From the NCBI RefSeq assembly GCF_947179515.1, contig NC_067490.1, positions 33,654,925 through 33,718,924 on the forward strand: a DNA stretch of 64,000 bases, written 5' to 3'. The position numbers and the translations under genes are program-made. The notes beneath the pieces are model-generated. The model saw only the letters and a list, made by a program, of their open reading frames with translations. It was not told where the DNA came from and did no database searches. This stretch comes from Apodemus sylvaticus (taxonomy: Eukaryota > Chordata > Mammalia > Rodentia > Muridae). This document shows, in pieces, positions 47,101-58,416 of the stretch; position 1 is the first letter of the stretch, and every line of letters begins with the position of its first letter.

Positions 47101-47864
47101 TACTGTTCAGCCTCCATGTGTATGTGGGCTTTCTGTGGTTTGTGTTGCTATTGAAGACCACTCTTACTCCATAGTGATCTGATAGGAGGCATGGGATTAG
47201 TTCAATCTTCTTATATTTGTTGAGGTTTGTCTTGTGACCAACTATATGATCGATTTTGGAGAAGGTACCATGAGGTGCTGAGAAAAAGGTATATTCTTTT
47301 GCTTTGGGATGAAAAGTTCTATATATATTTGTTAAATCCAATTGGTCCAAAGCTTCAATTAGTTTCACTGTGTCCCTGTTCAGTTTCTGTTTTCCTGATT
47401 AGTCAATTGAGGAGAGTGGAGTGTTGAAGTCACCCACAATTATTGTGTTAGGTGCAATGTGTGCTTTGAGCTATAGTAAAGTTTCTTTTGTGAATGATGG
47501 TGCCTTTGCATTTGGAGCACAGATGTTCAGGATTGAGAGTTCTTCTTGGTGGATTTTTTCCTTTGACCAGCAAGAAGTGTCCTTTCATATCTCTTTTGAT
47601 GACTTTAGGTTGAAAGTCAATTTTATCTGATATTAGAGTGGCTACTCTGGCTTGTTTCCTGAGACCATTGGCTTGTAAAATTGTCTTCCAGCCTTTTACT
47701 CTAAGATAGTTTTTTTCTTTGACACTGAGGTGTGTTTCCTGTATGCAGCAAAATGTAGGGTCCTGTTTACATATCCAGTCTGTTAGTCTATGTCTTTTTA
47801 TTAGGGAATTGAGTCCATTGATGTTAAGAAATATTAAGGAATAGTGATTATTATTTCCTGTCAT
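44128..47864 (-). pseudogene. L1 ORF2 (endonuclease-reverse transcriptase), defective
   Basis: Starts MTGNNNHYSLIFLNINGL at 47864. Endonuclease landmarks: CIQETHL, GDFNTPL (with an in-frame TAA at 47398-47400 soon after it) and LLSDHYGV. The frame is broken after the first 138 codons and repeatedly later. In the reverse transcriptase domain the catalytic motif reads FADY instead of FADD at 45721-45732, replacing one of the two catalytic aspartates. An extra A in a homopolymer near 46604-46610 shifts the frame in the linker. The C-terminal piece runs from VQPLWKSVWRFLRKLG through KEPRCPSTEEWIQKMWYIY and then enters MERLNAAV and a stop, created by the internal deletion. In an intact element this protein nicks target DNA and primes reverse transcription in cis. 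Confidence 0.92.
45721..45732 (-). other. Mutated RT active site FADY
   Basis: Codons TTT GCA GAT TAT on the - strand. The second aspartate of the FADD box is tyrosine; one G-to-T change explains it. The + strand copy keeps FADD at 60503-60514. Confidence 0.9.
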
Positions 47865-47878
47865 TTTTTATGTTATTT

Positions 47879-49074
47879 TTATATTTGAGTGGTTGTCTTC
47901 TTTTGGATTTGATGAAAGAAGGTTACTATCTTGCTTTTTCCAGGGTATAGTTTCCCTCCTTGTATTGGTGTTTTCCCCCTATTATCCTTTGTAGGGCTGG
48001 GTTTGTGGAAAGTTATTGTGTAAATTTGGTTTTTTTCATGGAATATCTTGGTTTCTCCATCAATGGTGACTGAGAGTTTTGCTGGGTATAGTAATCTTGG
48101 CTGACATTTGTGTTCTTTTAGAGTCTGCATGAGCTCTGCCCAGGATCTTCTAACTTTCATGGTCTCTGGTGTAATTCTGATAGGTCTTCCTTTATATGTT
48201 ACTTGCCCTTTTTCTCTTACTGCATTTAATATTCTTTCTTTGTTTAATACATTTGGGGTTTTGATTATTATGTGACAGGAGGTATTTCTGCTCTGGTACA
48301 GTCTGTTTGGAGTTCTGTAGGCTTCTTGTGTATTCATGGGCATCTCTCTCTTTAGGTTAGGGAAGTTTTCTTCCATAATTTTGTTGAAGATATTTGCTGG
48401 CCCTTTAAGTTGTAGATCTTCACTCTCATCTAATCCTTAGGTTTGGTCTTCTCATTGTGTCCTGGATTTCCTGGATGTTTTGGGTTACAAGCTTTTTGCA
48501 TTTTGTATTTTCTTTGATTGTTGAGTCAATGGTTTCTATGGTATCTTCGGCATCTGAGATTCTCTCTTCCATTTCTTGTATTCTGTTGTTGATATTTGCA
48601 TCTATGGCCCCTGATTTCTTCCCAAGGTTTTCTATCTCCGAAGTTGTCTCCTTTTGTGATTTCTTAATTGTTTCTACTTCTGTTTTTAGATCGAAGATGG
48701 TTTGCTCAGTTCCTTCATTTGTTTGTTTGTATTTTCCTTTAATTCTTTAAGAGATTTTTATGTTTACTCTTTCATTACTTCTGCCTGTTGACTCAATTTC
48801 TCCTGTATTTCTTTAAGTGATTTTTGCATTTCCTCTTTATTGGCTTCTATTTGTTGACCCATATTCTCCTGAATTTCTTTAAGTGATTTTTGTGTTTCCA
48901 TTGTAAGGGCTTCTAACTTATTCATGTTCCCCTGTATTTCTTTAAGAGATTTATTTATGTCCTTTTTGTGTTCCTCTAGCAGTATCATGACCAGTGATTT
49001 TTAAATCCAAATCTTGTTTTTCTGGTGTGTTGGGATATTGCTGTTGTTGGAGATTTGGGTTCAGACACTGCCAT
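47879..49074 (-). pseudogene. L1 ORF1 (RNA-binding chaperone), defective
   Basis: The likely start is the ATG at 49072-49074 (MAVSEPKSP); the usual codon 16 triplets upstream reads AAG. The frame is lost within 30 codons. A coiled-coil part follows at 48988-48764 with the recurring phrase QKSLKEIQEN. The RRM and C-terminal parts survive at 48376-47879: MEENFPNLKREMPMNTQEAY, IIIKTPNVLNKERILNAV, GQVTYKGRPIRITPETMK. Three residues present in the + strand copy (between ITP and PETMK) are missing here. ORF1p normally trimerises and coats L1 RNA. Confidence 0.88.
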
Positions 49075-49129
49075 ATTGCCTAGATTTCTGTTAGTAACGT
49101 TCCTACATTTGCCTTTTGCCTTCTTGTTA

Positions 49130-49988
49130 TCTCTGGCATTAGTTGGTCTTGTTGTCACTGGCTGGTGTTTGAACCTCCTGTGAGCCTGTAAGGCTATTTC
49201 AGCACCAGTGGATGACTGGAACAGATTGCTGCACAGATTGCTGATGTGCTGCCTTCCCCTTGGAGCCCTATTGTGACCTGCCCCAAGTGGTCTCTGTGAA
49301 CCTGGTGTTGCCTGTTTGTTCCTTCAGGGAGTGATGATGGCCGATGCTGTGGGGACCTTTTCTGAGTGCTGATCCCTCTGCAGGGCAAAAGATTCCCCCA
49401 ACCGGTTTGGTGCACAAGGACCTTTTCTGAGTGCTGATCCCTCTGCAGGGCGAAAGATCCCCCCCAACCTGTTTGGTACACAAATGGCCCACCTAGCTGC
49501 CCAGGCCCTGAGTCCAGGTAAAAAGCCTGACAGGCTTAGGCCCAAGTGATGTTTGCTAACTGGTTCTGTCAGGTAGCCAAGATGGCAAAGTGCACCCCTG
49601 CAAGTGCTGGGCAGTCTGCAGGGCAAATGATCCCTGGACCGGGTTGGAGCACAGGTGGCACACTGAGCTGCCCAGGGCGTAGCTGCAGGTAAAAGCCTGC
49701 CAGGCTTAGACCCAAGTAATGTTAGCCTTGGGCTATGTCTACTAGCTGGCTTTGTCTGTTAGATCTCTCTGGTGTCCGGTAGCCAAGATGGTGGCACTCG
49801 CCCCTGCAAGAGCTGGGCAGTCTGCAGGGCAAATGACCCCCAGGCCGGGTTGGAGCATAGGAGGTCCACGGAGCTGCCCAGGGCCTGGGTGCAGGCAAAA
49901 GCAGCTCCTTGGCTCCAAGTTTGTGCTCTTCCTCTTGAGAGCCTGGGGCATTCTCTTTCTGAGGGTGGGGGCAGCTAAATTCCCTCAT
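49130..49988 (-). promoter_or_regulatory. L1 5' UTR with tandem monomers
   Basis: The block CTGCCCAGGGC, with neighbouring CTGCAGGCAAAAGC/CTGCAGGTAAAAGCC and the sequence GTCTGCAGGGCAAATGA, recurs at 49873, 49670 and, truncated, 49497, giving a spacing near 203 bp and then 173 bp. Each unit ends in a CCATCTTGGCTACC-type phrase (antisense GGTAGCCAAGATGG). Monomers of this size are known as promoter units of murine L1 families; F-type is the closest in my memory. A separate 65-bp tandem pair sits nearer ORF1 at 49356-49487. Confidence 0.8.
49356..49487 (-). repeat. 65-bp tandem duplication in L1 5' UTR
   Basis: CCTTTTCTGAGTGCTGATCC begins at 49356 and again at 49421. The two units differ at only a few positions, including the length of a C-run. 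Confidence 0.9.
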
Positions 49989-49989
49989 T

Positions 49990-50327
49990 TTACAAGGACA
50001 GCAGTAATTGAATTGAGTGCCATACTATGATAAAAGTTCTAGAGAGATAAGGCATTCAAGAGACATAATTCAACATAATAAAGGCAATTTACAGAAAGCT
50101 CATAGTCAACATCAACTTAAATGGTGAAAACTCAAAACAATTCCACTAAAATCATGACAAGATTGTCTTCTCTCTGCACAACTATTGTCCTTGAAGTCAT
50201 GGTGAGAACAATGAGACAACTGAAGGAGACCAAGGGGATACAAATCAGAAAGGAAGAAGTCAAAGTATCTTTATTTGCAGATGATATATATGATAGTATA
50301 CATAAACAATGAGACAGAGAGAGAGAC

Positions 50328-50376
<49 letters not shown>

Positions 50377-51325
50377 AAAGACAGCAATAAAATAATACCT
50401 AATCACTTCCAATTATGTCTCACCATCACTGGAGTAGCTTCCTCCTGCGGCAAATGTCTACAAATACAGAGATACAGAGGGTGAGAGACCTCTGAACATT
50501 CAACCCTAAGTGAGATGGCTCTATCAAATCCCTTACTCCAGGCCTCAGGAAACCCTGCAGAAGAGTGTCAGAGCTAAAGAGGACAGAGGACATGACTAAG
50601 GACTAAGGACTCTGAATCAACATAATCCATGCAGATCTGGTCTCACAGGAAACAAGGCAGCATGCACAGGCCCTGCACAGATCTATACCAGCTGAGGCCC
50701 TAGAACTGAAAGGAGACATTGACACACGACCTCATTCCAGAAGCTATCTCTAACTGATAACTACTTACAAATGAAAAATTCAGTTTCCTCCAAGAGAGGA
50801 AAACTACTCTTAAGGATAGGTCATACCCAGCAGTAGATGGCCAATGGAAAATGAACTCAGTGATACCTCTGGAGGTTCCTTGTCTCATAACGCTGTGTCA
50901 GAGCTCTTCCTTTTTAAAGTATTTATCTTATTACGTTGATTACATTTTTTTCTTTTTTACCCTGCAGGTCTTTTGCACATATGGTATGTCTTCCGGTTTA
51001 GTATTTCTACAGTATTCCTGAGTGTACAAATGAATTGGGATGTGTTTCTTGTGCCTCCTCTTGGACTCTTCCTTCTGTTTTGTCCAATTCCAATATGTTA
51101 GTTTTAGTTTGATCTTACTCTATTTTATATTATATTCTATTATATTAAGTATATTATAATCCCAGATAAGCCTGTTTGTTTTCTAATGAGAGGCAGAAGG
51201 AGGTGGATCCAGATAGGAGGGGGCATGGGGGATGAGCTTGGAGGAAGGAGGGAAAACCATAGTCAGGATATATTATATGAGGGGGGAAGGAGTCTGTTTT
51301 CAATAAAAGGAAAAAAAAGATAATG
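49990..51325 (+). mobile_element. Old Lx-type L1: ORF2 remnant and 3' UTR
   Basis: Bases 50030-50312 encode scrambled but recognisable ORF2 reverse transcriptase sequence (ATAATAAAGGCAATTTACAG, ATCAACTTAAATGGTG, CAAATCAGAAAGGAAG, then TTTGCAGATGAT for FADD). A (GA)n tract follows at 50310-50372. The 3' UTR then ends in AATCCCAGATAAGCCTGTTTG, TCTAATGAGAGGCAGAAGG, GGATCCAGATAGG and a tail finishing TCTGTTTTCAATAAAAGG near 51309. Older than, and in opposite orientation to, the adjacent L1 at 43983-49988. Confidence 0.8.
50310..50372. repeat. (GA)n microsatellite
   Basis: GA-rich run inside the old L1. Confidence 0.95.
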
Positions 51326-52956
51326 AATACAGAAAAAGAAGTCTTCCGCTGTATTAAAAGGCTTTAATTTTCAATGATGAAATTATTACTCACAATTATT
51401 TATATTTATATGTAACCCAAGAATTACTTGGAATCATTGAAATTTATAACATTGTTAATCTGTGTAAATTTTTAATAATTTATTTTAGTCAAAGTACAGA
51501 AGAGAAGAGAAAAGGAAAGGAAAGGAAAAGAAAAAAAGAAAAGAGAGAGATAGTCATCCTAATCTAATATGAATTCATCTTAACTTGGCTGTACCTGCAA
51601 AGACTGTATTTCAAAGTAAAATCCCATTCACACATACGAAAGTTAAATTTTCAACATAGTCATTTGGGGGCATGACTAAAGCTGCAACTCTCATTATCCA
51701 GAATTTCTATGCATATTTCATGACTTTCTACATGCTCCACCATCGTACTGGATGGGAGTCATGGTCACAGCTAAAATGACACCTAGTTTGCATATCTTCT
51801 GAATGCAGGAATTCCCTTCGCCTACACTGGCTATGGAGCAATCTGTCCATTCCTGTTGACTGAGTGCCATTTGACTCCCACTGGGACTGCACTCACTGTG
51901 AGCAGCTGAATATTCAAGGTCGTTTTCAGCCCTGGGACGAGGGAAAATGTTGAGTGTGGACTTTAGGAATCAACTGTGGCCCTTAAGCTTATAGTAATTC
52001 GTTGGTCTCTGAGGAATGCATGACTGATACTTTAACATCCTTCACTTATCCTGGAAGACACAACGTCCAAAAGATTGAGACCAAAGACTTCATGGTCATT
52101 ATATCCTTCCCCTGAATGCTAGACAGTGATCACATCCAGGAAAACCACACACCAGAGAGGTACAGGCTGCCTAACTGATATATTGCCTTCAGATGTTCAC
52201 CCACATCCTGTGTAATGTTCGGCAAGCTGGAAGACACAAAACAGATTTACTAGGAATGAGGGTAAAAGACCTTAACTCTGAACATTTTAACCATGTTGCT
52301 AATAAATGACCTATTTGCCCATGTGCCCTGTGCACTAGAGGATAATCATTTTCTAACACATGACAACCAGCACTTCCAGAAGAGATAAAAATAGGCAATG
52401 ACTGTTTGTGCCCACAAAGCATTTATTATTTAATTCCTTTAAGGTGATGGTATAACCACAATACTAACAGTTTAAGATCTCATTTACAGATTGCCTGAGC
52501 TCTAGCTATTGGAAAAGGTGTAGCGGAATATCACTTGGCTTGTTTTCAGAAAATGCAACCCTACGGCCGTGAGATGAACTTCTAACAGAATTCAGCAGGG
52601 TCTTCCTCTAATCTCCATCACTCAGTGGCTCAGTTTCCATGCAACCTGGCTTCCCAGGTAGTGCTAAGGCTGCACTGACCATGGGGATGCAGAGAAGGAG
52701 AAGGGATAAGTCAAAGCCTCAACATCACAGACTTCTCAGAACCTGGACAAGTTTACCTGGTGATCTATTTACAGAGACAGCTTTTTAAAACTATTTTTTA
52801 TATTACAGGCAATTAGACTGAGCAGGTTTCTAAACTCCAAGGCAATGTCTGGGTATTATTGCTCTAATTTTATGTGTGGTATCTAGTTGGTTTTCATGAG
52901 CTGTGGCTTTGCTTTCTAGTAAAAGAATTAAAGAGTCATTCTCTATGTGCAAATAC
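51326..52956. other. Intergenic, nothing recognised
   Basis: A purine-rich GGAAA tract lies at 51498-51551. Otherwise no gene or repeat is recognised. Confidence 0.45.
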
Positions 52957-52981
52957 ATGTGTGTGTGTGCATGATACAACT

Positions 52982-53015
<34 letters not shown>

Positions 53016-53034
53016 TGTGTGTGTGCATTCATAT
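52957..53034. repeat. (TG)n microsatellite, interrupted
   Basis: TG runs with GCATGATACAACT and TATG interruptions, lying at the tail of the adjacent antisense SINE. Confidence 0.9.
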
Positions 53035-53039
53035 GTGAG

Positions 53040-53330
53040 TGTGGACATGGACTTGCCATCTTGTGCAGGTAAAGGTCAGAGGTCAATCTCTGGTGTCCAT
53101 CAGTTCACTTGTTACAAGGTCCCTTGTTCACTGCTAAATATGTCAGGTTAAATGGTCTGCAAGCTTCAGGGAGTCTCCTGTCTCTGTCTCCTATCTTTTC
53201 ACGAAAGCACTAGCATCATAGACAAACGTTGTCCTACCTTGCTTTTATGTAAGTTCTAGAGAGTTCCATTCAGATCCCTATGCTTACAGGGCAAATGCTT
53301 TCTCCACTGAGTCATCTCTTCAGCTCCTAC
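53040..53330 (-). repeat. B4/RSINE-type SINE
   Basis: Antisense: GGTAAAGGTCAGAGGTCAATCTCTGG, GTCCCTTGTTCACTGCTAAAT, AAGCTTCAGGGAGTCTCCTGTCTCTGTCTCC, AAGTTCTAGAGAGTTCCATTCAGATCC and GCTTTCTCCACTGAGTCATCTCTTCAGCTCC. A worn copy. Confidence 0.75.
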
Positions 53331-56300
53331 AGAACATTTCTTAACATAAACAAATGTAAGCAAGTGACCCAAGACACAAGTGGCCACACACTCCACTGTC
53401 GCTGCCATGAGTTCTCAGCTATGTGAAGTCAATCTGGCTTCCACATATCCTGGAAGGCAGATCATGAGCATGTCTTATCTCCCATTTTAAAAGCTTGCTC
53501 AGTGCTACTAATAGCCTAACTAATTCTGCTGCAAAGTGCCAGGAGGATTCTTTCATTTACTATCTAGTGAATCAATTCTGGCTTTAACAGATAATAGGTT
53601 CTCTGTAGTCTACGCTGGCTGTGATGCACAATAAGGAGCCATGTGTAAGTCGACACCAGGGTTCTGAAAGGGAAAGAGAGACTCTCACTCGCCTCTCTTT
53701 CACCCATTTTTCTTTCACAATATGGGAAAGGACACTCAGCACTTCTAGCAGAAACGCCCTCTCTTCTTCTGCTGGAACCCTTGAGACTTGAGCCAGCAAG
53801 ACTGAGAGAGAAAGGAGAAAGCCAGGCTGTGTGCATTGTTGCTGGTGGCCAAATAGTTGGGATGAGATGATGCTGATTACAAGGACTGAAAGAAAGCAGA
53901 GATCAGGGATCTGGGAGTGGCTGAGAAAGGGAGAAACAAATGCCTTGTGAACATTCCAGGAAGCGGATATGGCCTGCTGGGTGTCTTACAGCTGCCCTTC
54001 AAGGAGGAGCCTATCCTACCTGAGGTAGCTCCACAGCTTCTCACAAGGCTCTCTTGATGAGCAGGGGAAATGGAGAGCCTTTTTACTGGGGAGAAAAATC
54101 CCATTTAGAGGAATTGACCCACTTCCTCTAAAGGCACTTGGCCAAAGACACCTTTCCATGTGAACACACTCTACATTGATGCCTGAGACAATGACTCAAA
54201 AGTGCAGATTGCCCCTATTCACCTTGTCTTCTTGAACACTTTAGCCTCCTGCCTCCCTCTCAAGCCCATTTTTGCATGAATATATTTTCAGTCTTATATT
54301 TTGTCCGGCACTTAAGCCCTCTACCGCCCATAGCCTTGAGGTCCAAACAGACCTGGTCAATTTATTTCAAATACAGCTGTCAAAACTGAAAAGTAAGCAC
54401 CCAAATTCACAGCTACCTCTAACTGCATCTCACACAACTGAGCATCTAAAGAACTCATTTTTCACTTGCTGTGACTCAGCCACAGGGCTTGCATTGACCC
54501 AAGAAGCCCTTATCATCTACTTAAAGGAGAGGGAGGGCCTGGACAATAACCCTCTGTTTCTTTTTCATAGCTGCTTCCCTACAGGGGCTAGTGGTAGAAA
54601 GTTTTAAAACTGCAGCCCCAGGTGATGAAATGACAGTCAATTTCATTTTAAATGGGTCACTGAATATCTCCAGTCATGGTGGGTTTTTTCCCATATCTTA
54701 AATATGCTGTATTATGAAAAAGCAAAATATTATAAGTGAGAGTTTAGAATCGTTTCCCCCAGAAGGCAAAAAAGTCTCATATTTCCTGTTACTCAACTGA
54801 ATCTTTTTTTTTTCTCTCTGATATAAACTGTGTCTGAGATTTTTTTTAAAGGGCCTGTCTCATTTTCGTACCAGCATTCTGTAAGCAGGAACCTTGCTCC
54901 TCAGAGCACTCATCGGTAAAGACTTCCAGATGGTGACCAGAATACTCAGAGAAATGTTGTTAACTATAATAACCTGAAGCAACCTACTGGGGCCATCTCC
55001 CCAGCAGCAATGGGACATCCTGAAGGCTTGTGATGTGAATCCTTAGTGAGCAGGGAAATTCTGGAGTCCAGTTGAAGCCTCGTGGGCACTGATGTCGCTT
55101 TGGTCACCTGTGTTTTGGTTGCTTTGTTTCTCCTCTCCACACTGAAAAAAATTGAAAAGATAGAAGAGAATCCTTGTTTTTCTTTCATGACCTGAGCATG
55201 TTGAAGATGTGTGGAGTGAGCAGAGATGATAGCATCTCCCAGAGAGATCCATACCCCTCCCTGCCCTCCAGAGCCTATCTATGACTGTCATCATCTCTCA
55301 CAGGAGGGATTCTGTCAGTGGGATAAAGGATCTTATGATGGGACAGAGTACTGTGTTTTCCAGACGGGCCCAACATAATCACAAGAATCCTCACCTGTGG
55401 GAAAGGAAGGAGAATAAATGTCATAGTGTCTTTTGTGCCTTATCATGTGGACTGTGAAGAAGGAAGATGGTCTAAGCCCAAAATAGACACAACTGTTAGA
55501 AGCTAGAAAAACTTAAGAAATTGGAGTCTCCACAAGAACCTCCAAAAGTTCCAAACCAATGCAGGGATTTTTGGCTTACTGTGGGGCAGTTTAGACTTCT
55601 GACCTTCAAACTTTAAAACAATGCATATATGTCCTCGTAAGCTTCATTTTAGGAAATTGTTACAGCAGCAATAGGGAATGAATTCATGGAGGAAGTAGAA
55701 AATCCTGTTCTGTAAAAGTTACTGAGCTACAGATCCCAGAGTAACCCATTCACACTGTGGGTGCTCACATTTGGTCCCCAGCAACCATTACCATACACTA
55801 CATTGCTAAAAAAGAAAAAGAATTCAAGCCTCTTCATGGGTAGAATCTTCATTTTTGTCCTGGGTACCTCTGTGCCCTCAGTACCTATAAGCATATCTGA
55901 CATGTGCTGGTTGATTAATAAAAGTTGCTGTTACATTGAGCAATAAAGAGCACTCAGCTAAGACAGGTGTAATGCAATATTCAGGTGCAATTTGTGAAAC
56001 ATAATCCTACACTTATGAATTTCTCTGCTTCCAATCCTATCCCCAAAGTGTCCTCTCTGGGCATTTCTCTGAGCTGGCCACTGAGCCTGTCCCTAGACTT
56101 CTCCAGTACTCCTCTATATTCTAGTCTGAGTGGTCTTAAACTGCACAATAGGCATGTCCTCCCTTGTTCCTCACATGAGAGTTAAGACTGAGAACAAATT
56201 GCAAGGCCTACCAAAGGCAGGCTCTTACCCTTGCCTTCTTCATCACTATTCCTAACCCCTTCTGCCCAAGGCCTTTGTTTATGCCTTTACCTCTCTCATG

Positions 56301-56387
56301 AATGAGTTGCTTTTATCCGCTACCACTATCAACTATTTCTACTAGGTGAGTCTTGTTCGTTCTTTATTTTCCTTTCAAGTGTTACTT
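53331..56387. other. Intergenic, nothing recognised
   Basis: No gene or repeat recognised. ORFs of up to 111 codons (54272-54607) show no known domain. Confidence 0.4.
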
Positions 56388-56601
<214 letters not shown>

Positions 56602-56678
56602 GGGTGGTTCTGCTGCTTTGATTGGCAATCTGCAAACTCTGAAGATCCTGTTCTCCAATTGGTTCTTGATTGATCAAT
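56602..56678 (+). repeat. LTR-like rodent repeat, left part
   Basis: GGTTCTGCTGCTTTGATTGGC, AACTCTGAAGATCCTGTTC, CCAATTGGTTCTTGATTGATCAATAAAG. It continues after the L1 at 62680. The layout (AATAAA in a compact block followed by a GGGCAG region) suggests an LTR of an old murine ERV; the family is not certain. Confidence 0.5.
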
Positions 56679-56692
56679 AAAGATACTAGCAG
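56679..56692. repeat. Target site duplication of L1, left
   Basis: AAAGATACTAGCAG, repeated at 62666-62679 directly after the poly(A) tract. Confidence 0.9.
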
Positions 56693-57149
56693 AGAGAAGC
56701 CCCGTGGTCATATTCGCTGCCTGCCGGGACAGAAAAGGGTCACTAGGTACTGTATGACCCTGAGCTTTAGATCTATGGTGGTGCAAACCGCCAGGGGTCT
56801 GCCTGCACTCAGGAACTGAGTACATAGGAGGTTCATCTGCAAGCCAGTCCATAGCTGGACCTGTGTCCTATGTGAGAATCAACAGAGGGAGTGACCCCCA
56901 CCACACCTTCACTCCATAATAGAGCAGACAGAGAACAAACACCTGGTTGACCTTGACAACCTAAGTATAACATTGCTTAAGGCAAGACTGAGAAGGGCTC
57001 CAAAGGCACAAAAGAGGAAGGCAGCATATCAGTAATCTGTGCCAGAGGAAACCCAGTCATCCAGTGTTGCAGAAATAACCTTAAAGATCTACAGTAGGTT
57101 GAAGCACCAGCCAGTGACAATAAGAACATCTAACACCTGGGAGAACTAG

Positions 57150-58359
57150 ATAGCTAAAGGCAAACTTAGGAACCTTACTAACAGAAACCAAGGCATTATG
57201 GCAGCATCTGAACCCAATTCTCCAACAATAGCAAGTCCTGGATACCCCAACACACCAGAAAAACAAGATTTGAATTTAAAATCACTGGTCATGATGCTGG
57301 TACAGGAACACATAAAGGACGTACTTAAAGAAATTCAGGAGAAAATGGATCAAAAATTAAAAGCCCTTACAAGGGAAACACAAAAAATCATTGAAAGAAA
57401 TTCAGGAGAATACGAAAGCCAAAAAGGAGGAAACGTGAAAATCAATTAAAGAAATACAGGAGAACTTTGATCAACAGGCAGAAGTCATGAAAGAGGAAAC
57501 ACAAAAATCTCTTAAAGAATTAGAGGAAAACACAAACAAGCAAATGACAGAACTGAGCAAAAACTTCCAGGATCTAAAAACAGAAGTAGAAACAAATAAG
57601 AAAGGACAAAGGGAGACAACTTTGGAGATAGAAAACCTTGGGAAGAAATCAGGGACCATAGACACAAATATCAACAACATTAAACAAGAGATAGAAGAAA
57701 GAATCTCATATGCCAAAGATACCATAGAAACCGTGGACTCAACAGTTAAAGAAAATGCAAAATGCAAAAAGCTTGTAACCCAAAACATCCAGGAAATCCA
57801 GGACACAATGAGAAAGCCAAATCTAAGGATTATAGGCATTGATGAGAGTGAAGATTTACAACTTATAGGGCCAGCAAATATCTTCAACAAAATTATGGAA
57901 GAAAACTTCCCTAACCTAAAGAAAGAGATGCCCATGAATATACAAGAAGCCTACAGAACTCCAAACAGACTGGACCAGAACAGAAATACCTCTCGTCACA
58001 TAATAATCAAAACCCCAAATGTACTAAACAAAGAAAGAATACTTAGGGCAGTAAGAGAAAAAGGGCAAGTAACATATAAAGGAAGACCTATCAGAATTAC
58101 ACCAGATTTCTCACCAGAGACCATGAAAGCTAGAAGATCCTGGGCGGAGCTCATGCAGACTCTAAGAGAACACAAATGCCAGCCGAGACTACTATACCCA
58201 GTGAAACCCTCAATTACTATAGATGGAGAAACCAAGATATTCCATGACAAAACCAAATTTACACAGTATCTTTCCACAAACCCAGCCCTACAAAGGATAA
58301 TAGGGGGAAAACACCATTACAATGAGGGAAACTATAGCTTGGAAAAAGCAGGATATTAA
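57150..58359 (+). pseudogene. L1 ORF1 (RNA-binding chaperone), defective
   Basis: The ancestral start codon reads ATA at 57150-57152; the first ATG is 16 codons later at 57198 (MAASEPNSPTIASPGYPNTP). An extra A in a homopolymer near 57385 shifts the frame, and the original frame carries a TGA at 57436-57438. From 57487 a clean 290-codon frame covers the coiled coil (QKSLKELEENTNKQMTELSK), the RRM (NLRIIGIDESED through NIFNKIMEENFPNLKKEM) and the C-terminal domain (RHIIIKTPNVLNKERILRA, GQVTYKGRPIRITPDFS, RRSWAELMQTL), ending in TAA. In live elements the trimeric protein binds L1 RNA in cis and acts as a nucleic-acid chaperone. Confidence 0.93.
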
Positions 58360-58416
58360 GCTTCTTTAATCAAACCCAAAGACGATAACCACACACATAT
58401 AAAATTAAAATCAAAA

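Larger units (their letters stand above)
43983..49988 (-). mobile_element. Near-full-length L1 with monomeric 5' UTR (- strand)
   Basis: The whole element can be followed in reverse: A-rich end and 3' UTR (43983-44150), ORF2 (about 47864 down to 44128), ORF1 (about 49074 down to 47879) and a long 5' UTR (49130-49988) of tandem monomers. It belongs to the same subfamily as the + strand element at 56693. All ORFs are broken by frameshifts and nonsense codons. A 222-bp internal deletion, judged against the + strand copy, removes the ORF2 C-terminus and the start of the 3' UTR. No target duplication is obvious, so the outer limits are approximate. Confidence 0.9.

Noticed and set aside
57471..57935. 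154-codon - strand ORF
   Set aside because: Antisense of L1 ORF1.
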